NCBI GenBank assembly: GCA_977017575.1
Contig: CDRNVI010000040.1
Coordinates: 558,001 to 622,000, forward strand
Length of the DNA stretch: 64,000 nt
Direction of reading: 5' to 3'
From: Paramoeba atlantica
Taxonomy: Eukaryota > Discosea
Under the pieces are notes generated by a model. It was not told the origin of the DNA. It worked only from the letters and a program-made list of their open reading frames with translations, and did not search any database. This document shows, in pieces, positions 17,868 through 27,948 of the stretch (position 1 is the stretch's first letter; every line of letters starts with the position of its first letter). The position numbers and the translations under genes were made by a program.

Positions 17868-19310
17868 ATGACCGAGTCCTCTCGCAAGAAACCTTCCCCG
17901 ACGATTGTAAATCGCCAAGACGGAGCCGCACACGGACGCATGACACGCGATGCCGGCGCCTCTCTCCACTCTCGTCTTCTCCGGTCCAGCACCAAGAGTC
18001 TCTCCCCGGTACGCGACACCAGCTCTTTTCGCGCCTCCTCCCCTGAAGATGTGAGACAAGTGGCTCGCATCACCACACGATCCATGACACGCTCTCGGCT
18101 GGATGATGTCACCCTCCTACGCAAAGTCAACAAAGTGCTTGAATACGAAGACAAGCACACAAAGGCAACACAAAAACTTCCCCCTCCCACAAAGCCGGGC
18201 TCTAAAACAACGAAACCAGGAAAATCAGAATTGGTTGTCGGCAAGCCCCTAAAAGAAACCACCGGAAAAAAACTGCACGAAAGTACGGTGAAGAAATCAA
18301 CGGCAAAGTTAGAAAACGGTCGACGGGAAAAGAAAGAGGACACGGGCAAGACACAGGATAGGAAAGTCTCGCCTACGGTCAAGCCTTCGGCGGTAGTCAA
18401 GCCTTCGACACCTTCAAAAGCACTTGATTTCAGCCCTATAGGTCGTATGGGTCGAGGAAGCCGTGTTGAGATTGATATCCCGGGGGTTCTGGTCGGAACC
18501 GGAAAGCGTAGTAACCCTCTTCGAATCCCTTTGCGAGAGTCCCCGAATGGTAGTGCGTGCTACCATTGCCCTATGGGTATTGAAGTGTGTGATTGTGTCG
18601 AGATGAAAGAGTTGATTTGGCGACATTTAAAGGGAACGGGAAAATCTCGTGTGAGCGGACTGCGTATACTCAACGCAAAGAGTATTCTTCCGAACTTTGT
18701 TTCTCGGCTGATTCGGTTATTGAAGGTTTCTTCTTCAGACGTGTTCTGGGATCTTGGCAGTGGACATGGAAGTGTCGTTATGCAAGTTGCATTGCAAACA
18801 GGGGCGGACGCTATCGGGGTGGAAATTCAACGTCCCAACGTGGAGCTCGCAGAAGTCGCTTGGCCTAAAATACGAGCTGAGTGGGTCAAGAGGTATCCTG
18901 ACCGGAAGGTAGGAAACGTAACGTTTCTTGCGGAAGATATGATTGCTGTTCTTCGTCGTTCCATTAGCCCTAAAGATAAGACAGCCCCAAAGGCTCCCAC
19001 GGCGGTGTGGGCCGCGAATCTTCTATTTGGCAGTATGTTGAATTATCGCATGAGTGAAGTCCTGCCTCAGGTACCCTCACTTCGTGGAGTGGCGACCATG
19101 ACAGACGTTTATCCGCACGAACGCATGCTTGCTCGTTTGCGTAACCCTGTACCTTACAACCGCTTCCCAGTCATGCGTAATCATCTATGGCAGCCGGGCT
19201 CAGTAGAGTGGAGTGAGACGGAAGTCTTACCCTTTTATACGTACCAGGAAAAAGAAAAAAAGGTAAAGACTGAAACAGGCCAAAAAGAAGAGCAAGAAGA
19301 GGTGCTGTAA
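17868..19310 (+). CDS. DOT1: DOT1-type histone H3 lysine methyltransferase
   Basis: A 480-residue protein starting MTESSRKKPSPT; a TTG-started extension is rejected. The first ~190 residues are basic and low-complexity (Lys/Ser/Pro/Thr), suited to nucleosome or DNA contact. The catalytic core follows: FVSRLIRLLKVSSSDVFWDL, the SAM loop DLGSGHGSVV (295-304), GVEI and, further on, WAANLLFGS, corresponding to the NN..F motif of DOT1. Family role: methylation of the H3 globular-domain lysine (K79; K76 in trypanosomes), controlling replication and the cell cycle. A CYHCPMGIEVCDC cluster (about 231-243) before the fold could bind zinc and is not a general DOT1 feature. Trypanosomes have two paralogues; which one this is cannot be told. 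Confidence 0.9.
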   Translation: MTESSRKKPSPTIVNRQDGAAHGRMTRDAGASLHSRLLRSSTKSLSPVRDTSSFRASSPEDVRQVARITTRSMTRSRLDDVTLLRKVNKVLEYEDKHTKATQKLPPPTKPGSKTTKPGKSELVVGKPLKETTGKKLHESTVKKSTAKLENGRREKKEDTGKTQDRKVSPTVKPSAVVKPSTPSKALDFSPIGRMGRGSRVEIDIPGVLVGTGKRSNPLRIPLRESPNGSACYHCPMGIEVCDCVEMKELIWRHLKGTGKSRVSGLRILNAKSILPNFVSRLIRLLKVSSSDVFWDLGSGHGSVVMQVALQTGADAIGVEIQRPNVELAEVAWPKIRAEWVKRYPDRKVGNVTFLAEDMIAVLRRSISPKDKTAPKAPTAVWAANLLFGSMLNYRMSEVLPQVPSLRGVATMTDVYPHERMLARLRNPVPYNRFPVMRNHLWQPGSVEWSETEVLPFYTYQEKEKKVKTETGQKEEQEEVL

Positions 19311-19694
19311 GAGGAATAGAGTATATCGTTGGTTTTTATTGTTTTACAGCGATGTCTTTTTCGCTGAACGTTATTTTTTTCTCGTTCGAGAATCTTGGTT
19401 TTAGATTTGTTTTAGTTTTCTTAGAGTAGGTTTTAGAGTATGATCTTACTACCGTCGTCCAGTGGATGGGAAATAAATAAATTTCTTTCTATGGATTCTT
19501 GAATTTTGTATGCACAGCTAGGTGCATCTTACACGAAAAACGCAGAGTAGTAAAAACAATTCTTGCATGCACATCGCTTGAATTTGTTTGGTATGTGTAA
19601 ACTTTCTTTTAAAAAAAATGAAACTGTAATTAGAAAATCTTCTAATTAATTTTCAATGTGTGTATTTGATTAATGGCAATGTATTTAGCACAAA
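19311..19694. other. intergenic spacer
   Basis: AT-rich, probably 3' UTR of DOT1 and 5' UTR of the next gene. No RNA gene or repeat seen. Confidence 0.4.
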
Positions 19695-21104
19695 ATGAAT
19701 AGTTTACCCGACCTTCCTGACTCGCTAACTCGCATCAGTTCAAGTTCTACTTCCGAGAACTCGCAATCTACTTATCCATCTGACCAAGAAAAGAGCAGTC
19801 AGAAGCTGCAAAGTAGAACCTCGGATAGTTTCATTGGATCTAAAAAGCAAAGGCTTTCGTCTGCTGAATGTTCAACGGAAAGTGTAACCCCTTTTCTATT
19901 GGCCGAAAAATCCAACTCTTTGCGTTCTGAAGAGGAAGCACTCGAGATTCCACTGGGTCAACCATTATTGAAGCGTAAAGATGGGGACATTTCGCCTTAC
20001 CTCTCATCTGAATCAAATCTTCGAAATGATCGTAATACTTTTCCTAGCGTATCGAATCCTCCCGCTATGCAGCACTCTGGAGCTGGCATTATTTCCATCG
20101 AAAATAACCTACGTGTTGAGATTCGATCGCTTCAGGATGCGGTAAACAGTCTTCAGCTAGAGTGTGTCGTACTACGTTTGTTAGCAAAAGAATATCTCAA
20201 GGCTGATTCAAGATCAGAATCGGGTGAGAATAAAAATTATCTTCTTAAATGTGTTTTAGAAAACGCCCCTTCTGCCTTAGAAAAATCTCTATCTCGAACC
20301 TACGAGGCAGAAAAGAAATACTTGAAACTCGAAGCACGGGTTTTGGAACAAGATAACCTTCTTTCTCAACAGCAGTTGCACCTCCAAGAAAGAGAGTCTG
20401 TCTTTCATTTAGAGCTGCAATCGGCGAATAAACAAATAAACGCTATGAAACAGAAGCATAACACAATGGCAATGGAACAAGAAAACGAAATCAATGCCAT
20501 GAAACTTGAAAGACAACAAATGCATACTCGATATTCTGAAATTACTCAAGAACTGAATGCACTTCGACAAAATCTTAAATCGAAAAAAGAGGCAACAAAA
20601 GATGCCGATGCAGCTTTCCGTTGCTTTGCCGCGACTGGATTCGACGAGAGTTGTGATATTGGAAAAATTGCGTCTCACCTCACCTTCCTATCCAGCGTGA
20701 TTTCAATGGCAAAAGAGGTCAGTTTGGAGCTTTCACATAATGGATCGCTTTCTAGTCGAGTAACTCACCTTATCGTGCCTCAAGGACACGTAAGGAGGGT
20801 GACCATGAAGGTATTACACGCTCTGGTAACTGGAATTTGGGTTTTACCAAGCGCGTACTTGGAAGCCTGCGTTGAACATCGATGTTGGGTCGGCGAAAGG
20901 GAGTATGGTACGCGATATGCTCCTCCGCCCTTTCTGGATAAACGCATTTGCGTCTCCCTGCGGGGACGTCATGAATCCACAGCTCTCGATATCGTAAATC
21001 GGGGTGGCGGTATATTAGTGAGCGATCCCTCGCTTGCAGAGTATGTATTAAACGATTGGAAAATTTTCACACGTGATCTTCTAGAAGGTCGATTCAAGTG
21101 CTAA
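19695..21104 (+). CDS. coiled-coil protein with C-terminal BRCT repeats
   Basis: A 469-residue protein. The N-terminal ~110 residues are Ser-rich and disordered. Residues about 125-310 form a long coiled coil (repeats such as QKHNTMAMEQENEINAMKLE). The C-terminus (about 312-465) reads as tandem BRCT: THLIVPQGHVRRVTMKVLHA, then GIWVLPSAYLEACVEHRCWV with the conserved W, then ICVSLRGRHESTALDIVNRG and GGILVSDP. BRCT pairs bind phosphoserine peptides in DNA damage and replication-fork complexes. It is a nuclear genome-maintenance scaffold by inference; no precise orthologue is recognised. Confidence 0.82.
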   Translation: MNSLPDLPDSLTRISSSSTSENSQSTYPSDQEKSSQKLQSRTSDSFIGSKKQRLSSAECSTESVTPFLLAEKSNSLRSEEEALEIPLGQPLLKRKDGDISPYLSSESNLRNDRNTFPSVSNPPAMQHSGAGIISIENNLRVEIRSLQDAVNSLQLECVVLRLLAKEYLKADSRSESGENKNYLLKCVLENAPSALEKSLSRTYEAEKKYLKLEARVLEQDNLLSQQQLHLQERESVFHLELQSANKQINAMKQKHNTMAMEQENEINAMKLERQQMHTRYSEITQELNALRQNLKSKKEATKDADAAFRCFAATGFDESCDIGKIASHLTFLSSVISMAKEVSLELSHNGSLSSRVTHLIVPQGHVRRVTMKVLHALVTGIWVLPSAYLEACVEHRCWVGEREYGTRYAPPPFLDKRICVSLRGRHESTALDIVNRGGGILVSDPSLAEYVLNDWKIFTRDLLEGRFKC

Positions 21105-21838
21105 GTCGCATATCCCACTACGCTTTCTACTGTACTGACCTCCAACTTGGGGATCCAATCTTTTGGTCTTGTAGAAGTCTTTCTAGTACTGGCACTCCAG
21201 TAATTTAGTACAGGAACTCTACTTACTCGCATGTACTCGCCAAATCGTATGTACACGCCGTACTCGCTAAGGTATGCACTTAAGAATAGTGAAACTTTCC
21301 TTACTTTCATTATTAAAGTAATATTAGAAGGCACTTAAGTGTTAAAAGATCGATGGACGCTTGAATGTCTGTTGTAGGCTTCTCAAAAACTCGATTCAAT
21401 CCAATGTAGATATGCTTTGCTTTGCTCAAACAAAGGCTCTTATCACGCGCTCTTGTCTTGTCTTTCATGTTCAGCCTTTTGCCTTTCGAAATCCTCACAG
21501 AAACTTCGATAGATTTGGGACAAAATGTGGCACTTTTTCTCAGAGGCGGCCTTGGAATTTCTAGTGACCGGGTAGGCTGGGTATCCGGTGAAGAGAACCG
21601 TATTAAGCTATCTCTCTCAAACTTCTGAATGGCAAGTTCGAATTATTGAGAATTTATTGATCACCTTTTCTTACAATCATGCATTTACAAAACTCAATTA
21701 ATTTAATAGTACGGATTGTACGGCAGTACAGCATGCAATTGTACATACAACATGTTCCGCGTATTTTATTTATGTTCCAACGTGTACAGTATTCTCCTTT
21801 GCCTTTGATTCCATACGTACACTGTATTTACTCACAGT
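21105..21838. other. intergenic spacer, 734 bases
   Basis: No gene supported; short open frames overlap on both strands without recognisable motifs. A loose run of TACTCGC/GTAC words lies at about 21220-21275. Confidence 0.4.
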
Positions 21839-24124
21839 ATGACCCAAGAATCTTCGAAATCGAAAGCTCGAAAGCAAGAAAAGCTATATACTTTATGGGG
21901 CGGACACCTACGCTTGTATCCGCAAGATACCACGAAAGGCAGAATGAAGTTTAACAGGATGTTACAAGCACGTGAGCAACTCGAGCAAGTTGTCCGGCGG
22001 CACTATCCTGGAGCCCATGTGTATGTTTTTGGGAGCTGTGTTGCGCACCAAATGTGGGACGGAGACTCCGACATTGACTTCACATGTATCGATCCGAATG
22101 CATGGGCGAAAGGGCGCTGGCCTCCTCACAACGAGAGGTTGGTTATTTTAGAATGCAGTTCGACATTGGGTAGGCTTGCGGAACCCCGTCACGTACTATC
22201 CATCACGGGTGCACGTGTTCCAATTCTAAAGTATTCGAAAATTCGGGGTGAGAAGAAGAATAACCTGAACCAAGTATCGCTTATCGAGTACTGCGGCACG
22301 GATGTGCCTCAGGGAAACGGAAACGAGGAAGGCAACTCTCTCTGTCTCATCGTAATATTTCAAAAACCTGGGTACAGTGGCGATCTCTTAACTCAATCTC
22401 AAGAAAATGTTGGAAAACGGATACAGGAAATGCTGCCGGATGTACCGTTATTATTTAATTGGAGCGGAGATCATGGGAATTACCTAACTATTACATTTCC
22501 AGAGCAGAAGTATGTATTCGATGCTTACGTAAAGCTGAGAACCACGCCAAAAATTGGTCCTGCACCGATAGCCTCCGTTGTGTTATCCCTTAAGACTTTA
22601 TCTAATCAAGCAGGACTTTCTAATGAGACTCATCGACAAGCCCTAGCCCGTATAGCTCTCTTCTCAGTAGATTTTGATCTAAGCACACGCGCGTTTGGAC
22701 TTCGAAATAGCTACCTGCTTCAACGATACATCCAACAGAATCCAATGGTTAGTGTCGGTGCTCATGCGATTAAGAACTGGAGCAAATGCACAGGCCTGAA
22801 CAATAGTTCATGTGGCTGGCTATGTACATATGCTTTTCACGTTATGTGGCTACACTTTCTCCTTCGCGAGGGCGTAGTAGAGTATGTATCCCCTGAGAGC
22901 ATTCCTGAAAATCCATTACTCTTGCCCGTTGCACCACAATATAATCCATGTTACCTTCCCAACGAACTTTGGGGAAAGATGGGTCGTTTATTGCAAAACT
23001 TTTTCCATTATTTTGCCAATGATTTTTCCTGGGATTCGCACGTTATAACTATTAATCGCAAAAAGTCCACAATGAAAGAATTCCTTAAGTGGGGAAGCGA
23101 TGCAGGACAATCGGGTTCGAGAAAAAAGTCCCTGCAATATTACGTAGCGATTGAAGACCCTTATGAAGTTGACTTCAATTTGGGAAGACACATGAGTTGG
23201 CAGCGATATAGCTTTATGAAAGAAAAATTTGTAGAGGCTAGCAATGAGTTAGGCACAAAGGACCCTTTGCGATGTACTCTTTTCTCACCTGTGTTCAGCA
23301 AGGAGGAAAAAGAAACTGCTGTTCACATGGCTTCTCTTGCACTCGAGATTGTTAGGCGTTTAGAGTCAGTACCGTTCCGACAACTTATGGATCTTGTGGA
23401 AACTAAGGTGGCAGATCTACCCGGAGCAGAGCACTATATCTCCATTCTCCGAAGCGCGCTGAAATCTGTTCGATTGTTTCGTTGTGCAGGTCTATTACTC
23501 GATGACACTGATGAAGTGCGTCTTCCGAGAACTCCGGAAGAAGAGAGGTCCGTTAAGAAAGAAAGAAAAATCATCAGAAAAAGTATGGATCTGGTAAACG
23601 ACTTCGATAAAAAATTAAAACATTTCACTTCCGACAAGAAAAAAAAAGTTAGAGAACGAGAACGGCCGAAAAAGATTAGAGAGAGGCTAAAGCGTATGGA
23701 AGCTAAATCTCAAGAAAAGCTAAAACATCAAGAAGTAAAGACTAAACCTATTACATCCAGCACATTGCCAAATGACGTATGCAACTCTAAGGTAAATACT
23801 CCATCAATACAGCCGGAGGATAACGCTAGAGAGCAAGGTACGGACAAGCATCCAGAATTCTCACAATCTTGTACAAGCAAATTTAGTGCGCAGAGGCAAC
23901 AAGTTTGGACAGAAACCTTGCTGACGAAGATGAGTAAAGGCTTGTCAAACACTGAGTATTCAAACCCCTTCGTTGTTGAACCTGTGGGTGATGTAAAGCC
24001 ACAGAAACCTCAAAGTCTTGAAGTTCCTCTCGGAATGTCAACAAACCTTCGAACACATGATCTTGGACATATGTTTCAGCCATCGCAATGCTGGAGCCTA
24101 CGCATGCTTACTCGTCGTCGATAA
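21839..24124 (+). CDS. non-canonical nucleotidyltransferase (TUTase / mitochondrial poly(A) polymerase type)
   Basis: A 761-residue protein. Polymerase-beta fold motifs: VYVFGSCVAHQMW (62-73), the metal-binding pair D78/D80 in GDSDIDFTCID, then RVPILKY (126-132). The third carboxylate (about D280, SVDFDLST) comes after an insertion of roughly 100 residues or more, as in kinetoplastid RET1, RET2 and KPAP1. The nucleotide-base domain follows (LLQRYIQQNPMVSVGAHAIK, NSSCGWLCTYAFHVMWLHFL) and the PAP-associated strand IEDPYEVDFNLGRHMS. A Lys-rich charged tail (about 570-761) is extra. The enzyme adds U or A to RNA 3' ends; kinetoplastid relatives act in guide RNA and mRNA tailing. No clear presequence is visible, so cytosolic or mitochondrial location is open, as is U versus A specificity. 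Confidence 0.85.
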   Translation: MTQESSKSKARKQEKLYTLWGGHLRLYPQDTTKGRMKFNRMLQAREQLEQVVRRHYPGAHVYVFGSCVAHQMWDGDSDIDFTCIDPNAWAKGRWPPHNERLVILECSSTLGRLAEPRHVLSITGARVPILKYSKIRGEKKNNLNQVSLIEYCGTDVPQGNGNEEGNSLCLIVIFQKPGYSGDLLTQSQENVGKRIQEMLPDVPLLFNWSGDHGNYLTITFPEQKYVFDAYVKLRTTPKIGPAPIASVVLSLKTLSNQAGLSNETHRQALARIALFSVDFDLSTRAFGLRNSYLLQRYIQQNPMVSVGAHAIKNWSKCTGLNNSSCGWLCTYAFHVMWLHFLLREGVVEYVSPESIPENPLLLPVAPQYNPCYLPNELWGKMGRLLQNFFHYFANDFSWDSHVITINRKKSTMKEFLKWGSDAGQSGSRKKSLQYYVAIEDPYEVDFNLGRHMSWQRYSFMKEKFVEASNELGTKDPLRCTLFSPVFSKEEKETAVHMASLALEIVRRLESVPFRQLMDLVETKVADLPGAEHYISILRSALKSVRLFRCAGLLLDDTDEVRLPRTPEEERSVKKERKIIRKSMDLVNDFDKKLKHFTSDKKKKVRERERPKKIRERLKRMEAKSQEKLKHQEVKTKPITSSTLPNDVCNSKVNTPSIQPEDNAREQGTDKHPEFSQSCTSKFSAQRQQVWTETLLTKMSKGLSNTEYSNPFVVEPVGDVKPQKPQSLEVPLGMSTNLRTHDLGHMFQPSQCWSLRMLTRRR

Positions 24125-24614
24125 ACTATTGCGTTTTTATCCGGTTGTTGATTCTCTTCATGTGTTCCTATTGATGTGGGAAATCGACAGTACAGCTCTC
24201 TCTCTCTCTCTCTAATGCATCGATAGTGCGGTTTTGTATGAGGATTTTATATTTTGAGATACTTTAGAAAAACTTTGATGGTTGAAGATCCCAGAGGAAG
24301 AGAGATTCCCTTGATCATTGGATATCTTGTAGCCATGTTTCTATGAACCTTGCTCTCTGAAATGAAATTTTAAACACAAGGTACCCGACTTGTATAAAAA
24401 TTATGCTGTGTATTACATACACAGTATAACGATTGCGTGTAGTATAACGATTGCATTGGAATAGTTCTATTCTATCATCTTTTTTTAATATATTTCTGCT
24501 TAAACGCTAGAAGTCGTTTTGTCCGTTCGTGAAATTTGCTACACATTTCATTAACAATACTAAAAATGTTATTCCAGTAGGTACTGCGCTTCCTCTCTAA
24601 CACAACGATAACGT
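24125..24614. other. intergenic spacer with a short CT microsatellite
   Basis: Contains an uninterrupted CT run at about 24196-24213, otherwise AT-rich with no gene. Two copies of GTATAACGATTGC lie at about 24423-24453. Confidence 0.5.
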
Positions 24615-25211
24615 ATGGCGCTGCAAGCCGTGTTTAGTTTCATTCGTTTACCACGAACAACACTTTTTCTGTTGTATTGGTGTCTTTCGCACTACATAGT
24701 GTCACTTTACTACTGGTGGACTTTTCTCTGGGTTGAAACTTCTCTTTTAGGTTCAACCATAGCTTTGGTTTACGCCATTTGTCTGAGCACGGGGGCCGCA
24801 CTTTACCTATTCGGCGCTTCGGCCTGTTGGATGCAGGTCTATCGTTTCGGACATGAAATGCTTCCAAATGAGAGACGTCGTCGAATCACACTGGGATTCG
24901 CTCTTATATATTTTCCACACATTCTTCCTTGCTGGATAGTGGAGGCCTACCTTGTGCACTTGCATGGATTTCTTTGCAACACACAGTGTTTATGTTTTAT
25001 TATCTCAACAGTAACGTGGATCACATTCTCTATGTGTATTTGGTTATCCTACACTTGGTTTATGGCTAGATTCTTGAACTTTCGCTTTGGAGATCATGAT
25101 GACAATGAAACGATGGCGGGTAGTGACACTGACTCTATTCGCACGGAGTCCAGTCTTCGGTCTTTTTCGTACCGACCTGTTTCACAAAATAGAAAGTTGG
25201 ACAACTTTTAG
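24615..25211 (+). CDS. small multi-pass membrane protein, function unknown
   Basis: A 198-residue protein with four likely membrane helices (about 14-38, 43-70, 90-112 and 122-150), rich in aromatic residues and Cys, followed by a polar acidic/Ser-rich cytosolic tail (DHDDNETMAGSDTDSIRTES). The charged loop HEMLPNERRRRIT separates helices 2 and 3. The topology resembles TLC/TRAM-like proteins (TRAM-LAG1-CLN8), but no catalytic motif is visible. The start ATG follows an AT-rich leader. Confidence 0.75.
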   Translation: MALQAVFSFIRLPRTTLFLLYWCLSHYIVSLYYWWTFLWVETSLLGSTIALVYAICLSTGAALYLFGASACWMQVYRFGHEMLPNERRRRITLGFALIYFPHILPCWIVEAYLVHLHGFLCNTQCLCFIISTVTWITFSMCIWLSYTWFMARFLNFRFGDHDDNETMAGSDTDSIRTESSLRSFSYRPVSQNRKLDNF

Positions 25212-25497
25212 GCCTCATAGGAAACATTCTACGTAATTTTTTTAATGGAAAATGACAGGTTCGTGCTCTTATAAATACAGACCGATATTGAGACCAATTA
25301 GACTGTCTTAGGGCGAAAAGCTTCCGAGATTTCTAATTTCCACTATTAAATTTCGTCTGTCCATCCATTAAACTTCGTTTAATTTTTTTTTTGATATGCC
25401 ACGCCAAATCTAGTTCTAGGTCTTTTCGAGTATCCTACTAGTTTTGCATTCGATGACCTATATTATTTTACTTTCAACCATAATTTCTTATTTTGAA

Positions 25498-25872
25498 ATG
25501 GGAAAGAAACGTCGCGAAAGGCAGAAACAATTGAATGAGCAAACAATGAAACTGCAAAAACGCCTTGATGAACAGCGATTTCAAAAGCTTGAGAAAACGA
25601 AGAGGAAGCGCACACGTTATGAAATGGAGTCTTCGATCACTAAACAGGCACATCTGAAGAATACAGCTTGCACAATAGAAACGGAAAAAACACAAAAACA
25701 TTTAAGCAAGAGAGCGCGTGGATTATTGAGGAAGCGTCTGAAGTCAAACGCCCCTAGAAAACAGGAAAACGTTCTTCAACAAAAGCCCGCATCACTAGAA
25801 AAGGACATTGGTTGTTCAGGGAATGATATGATATGTGATGAAGGGCCAACCATTAAACGAAGAAGAACTTAG
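25498..25872 (+). CDS. small, highly basic protein, probably nucleolar
   Basis: A 124-residue protein starting MGKKRRERQKQLNEQTMKL; an upstream in-frame ATG (25453) would add a hydrophobic leader that fits poorly. Lys/Arg-rich helices with bipartite nuclear-localisation-like clusters (KTKRKRTR, KRARGLLRKRLK, IKRRRT at the very end). No domain is recognised. Composition suggests ribosome biogenesis or RNA binding. Confidence 0.65.
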   Translation: MGKKRRERQKQLNEQTMKLQKRLDEQRFQKLEKTKRKRTRYEMESSITKQAHLKNTACTIETEKTQKHLSKRARGLLRKRLKSNAPRKQENVLQQKPASLEKDIGCSGNDMICDEGPTIKRRRT

Positions 25873-26031
25873 CCTCAAGCTATACTCGGTCTTTCAGAAT
25901 AAAGTTTATTCTGCTTATTAAACTGGTTTTCCGGCGAGACATTTTTCTGCATACATCTATTTTCCAGACAGTATTATCTTCTAGGTAGTGTTGATCACTA
26001 TAAATAAAGATCACCATACATTGTGTATTTA

Positions 26032-26057
26032 GATTGTTTGTTTTTATACTTTTACAG
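26032..26057 (+). promoter_or_regulatory. predicted trans-splice acceptor of RPN5
   Basis: A T-rich pyrimidine tract ending in TTTTACAG at 26057, ten bases before the chosen ATG at 26068. It agrees with the usual kinetoplastid polypyrimidine-AG signal and supports that start over the upstream GTG. Confidence 0.45.
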
Positions 26058-26067
26058 TATAGGAAGT

Positions 26068-27948
26068 ATGGAAATTGATGATATAGGAGATCGCGACGTC
26101 AGTGAGTGGAAAACTGGGGTCTGGAAAAAGGAGAAAGACTTTTCCGAAGAGGCTAATGCCGTAAACAATCGAATCCTACTATCGTTCAAATCCTTTTCGA
26201 AGGTTCTAGAAAAATTACCGGATGAATCGTCTATCGAGGAACCAGGAAAGCTCTTAGATAGTAGAATAGCGCCTGAAATCTCTTGCCTTATACCATCAGC
26301 GACATGGCTCTGCCAACATCAGAGTGATATGGAGCATTTGTCAAATCTTTCTAGCGAAGAAATGCTCCTTCGAAATGATCTTATTGCATTTCTGAATATG
26401 GAGAAAAGGGCACGTTTAGCAGGGGACATTGACACTGTGACTTTTATTTCGCAGCAACTTCTTCGAATATATAAATTGGCTTCCCGATATCTAGATATGG
26501 TAGATCTCATGGAATTCTTTCTTCAAAGACGTGGTCAGGCAGCGAAAACTCAAGCAACTATTGTTGGTGAATGTTACGACGGTTTGCAGCAATTATCAGA
26601 CAATTTAATACCCGTTTCAAATGAACTGATCGCTGAGACTGTTCCGGAAATTGAGACATTGCTCTTACCGTTGCTGCGTCGTTTTTCAAAGGCCACTCGT
26701 AGTAAGCTCCATGTGGAGTTAGAGCACACATACAGTACGCTTCGTCTAGTTAAGGTCCTCGTTGAACTAAGTTCTAACGAACAGTCTGACTCTCAGGTAA
26801 TGTCTTTAAAAAATGAAGCTTTCGAACTGCTACAAGACTTGCAAATTGAAAATGTATCATCTATGGCTCGTGGAGAAAGAACGCTGAATCTACTTTATCA
26901 CATAGCTTTTTGTATCTACATGCAAGATTATCCTCGATCTGGGCTTCTGCTGCGAAAAATTGGACCTCAAGCATTGGAAGAGGCCTCAAAAAAGCAATTC
27001 GACATTCCACGTTTTTGCAAAAATGGGAATAATAAAGAGTTCCTATTTCACGACGAGATACGTCCATGTAAGAGTTCGACTGAATTTTACCTACGGTGCC
27101 GCATTTTATATCATATGCATAATTCACAATACTCAGAAGTCGCCCGTTGCTGGTGGGAATGGTCATATCATTTGAGAGAACTTAAAGAGCTTCTCTTGGC
27201 TTCATCTGATGAAGAACAGTCAAGCGATACTGTATCAAAAGTAACATTTGCAATCAGGATTACATATCAAAAGGCGGTACTTTTTCTTCTAATCTGTAGC
27301 AATGCGGATTTCAAACGCGGAAACACTGGGGAAGTTTTCCCGTCTACGTTAACGGCTCCAGTTCCTGATCCATTGGAAAGAACCAAGTGGATTTCGGAAT
27401 TAGCATCGCAAAGTGTGTTGTCAGGTTATCACGCGAAAGATTTGTCTCAAATTGATCACTCAGTTGATAAACAATCTCTTTTTTCGATGACGCTGTTAAA
27501 GGACCTAGCTATGGACTTTCTTGGCAAGTCGCCTATTTCGTCGGTAAAAGCAGATGAAAAATATTTTTCGCCGTTGAGTAAACACCCTTTCTTTAATTCT
27601 TACCCTGAGCTTCTAGCCAAAATTTGTACGCAGTTAATGTCGCATAATGTTATCCTTCTTTCAAAATGTTACACACGATGCACTCTTCAGAAATTATGCG
27701 AGTTGCTTGAACTTCCAATCGCAAATATTGAAATTATTCTCATGAACCTCGTCAGTGAGGGCGCTATGCATGCAAAAATTGACCGTGCGCGTGGCATTGT
27801 TGTGTTTGAAAGTGTTAGGAATGCTGACGCTTCTGTAACGGAACAATGGTCCTTGAAGCTGGAAAAATTATATCAGTGCATAAATGAAACGTGCCACCTC
27901 ATTGCCAAAGAAAGGATGCAATCCGGACTTCACCGTACTGTCGCGTGA
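26068..27948 (+). CDS. RPN5: 26S proteasome regulatory subunit RPN5 (PSMD12)
   Basis: A 626-residue protein, longer than the ~450 of yeast and human. The N-terminal part has the RPN5 signature: LNMEKRARLAGDIDTVTFIS, then FFLQRRGQAAKTQATIVGEC (equivalent to the LSKRRGQ..QA...M.Q segment). Helical repeats follow, then a C-terminal PCI winged helix, LLSKCYTRCTLQKLCELLEL and GAMHAKIDRARGIVVFE. RPN5 is a scaffold subunit of the proteasome lid and contacts the ATPase ring. Extra length comes from loops in the middle (about residues 330-470), including an acidic/Ser stretch SSDEEQSSDTVS. Confidence 0.88.
   Translation: MEIDDIGDRDVSEWKTGVWKKEKDFSEEANAVNNRILLSFKSFSKVLEKLPDESSIEEPGKLLDSRIAPEISCLIPSATWLCQHQSDMEHLSNLSSEEMLLRNDLIAFLNMEKRARLAGDIDTVTFISQQLLRIYKLASRYLDMVDLMEFFLQRRGQAAKTQATIVGECYDGLQQLSDNLIPVSNELIAETVPEIETLLLPLLRRFSKATRSKLHVELEHTYSTLRLVKVLVELSSNEQSDSQVMSLKNEAFELLQDLQIENVSSMARGERTLNLLYHIAFCIYMQDYPRSGLLLRKIGPQALEEASKKQFDIPRFCKNGNNKEFLFHDEIRPCKSSTEFYLRCRILYHMHNSQYSEVARCWWEWSYHLRELKELLLASSDEEQSSDTVSKVTFAIRITYQKAVLFLLICSNADFKRGNTGEVFPSTLTAPVPDPLERTKWISELASQSVLSGYHAKDLSQIDHSVDKQSLFSMTLLKDLAMDFLGKSPISSVKADEKYFSPLSKHPFFNSYPELLAKICTQLMSHNVILLSKCYTRCTLQKLCELLELPIANIEIILMNLVSEGAMHAKIDRARGIVVFESVRNADASVTEQWSLKLEKLYQCINETCHLIAKERMQSGLHRTVA

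Noticed and set aside
17852-18400. 182-residue minus-strand frame opposite the DOT1 tail
   Set aside because: It mirrors low-complexity Lys/Ser codons of the plus gene (giving Val/Phe/Ser-rich sequence).
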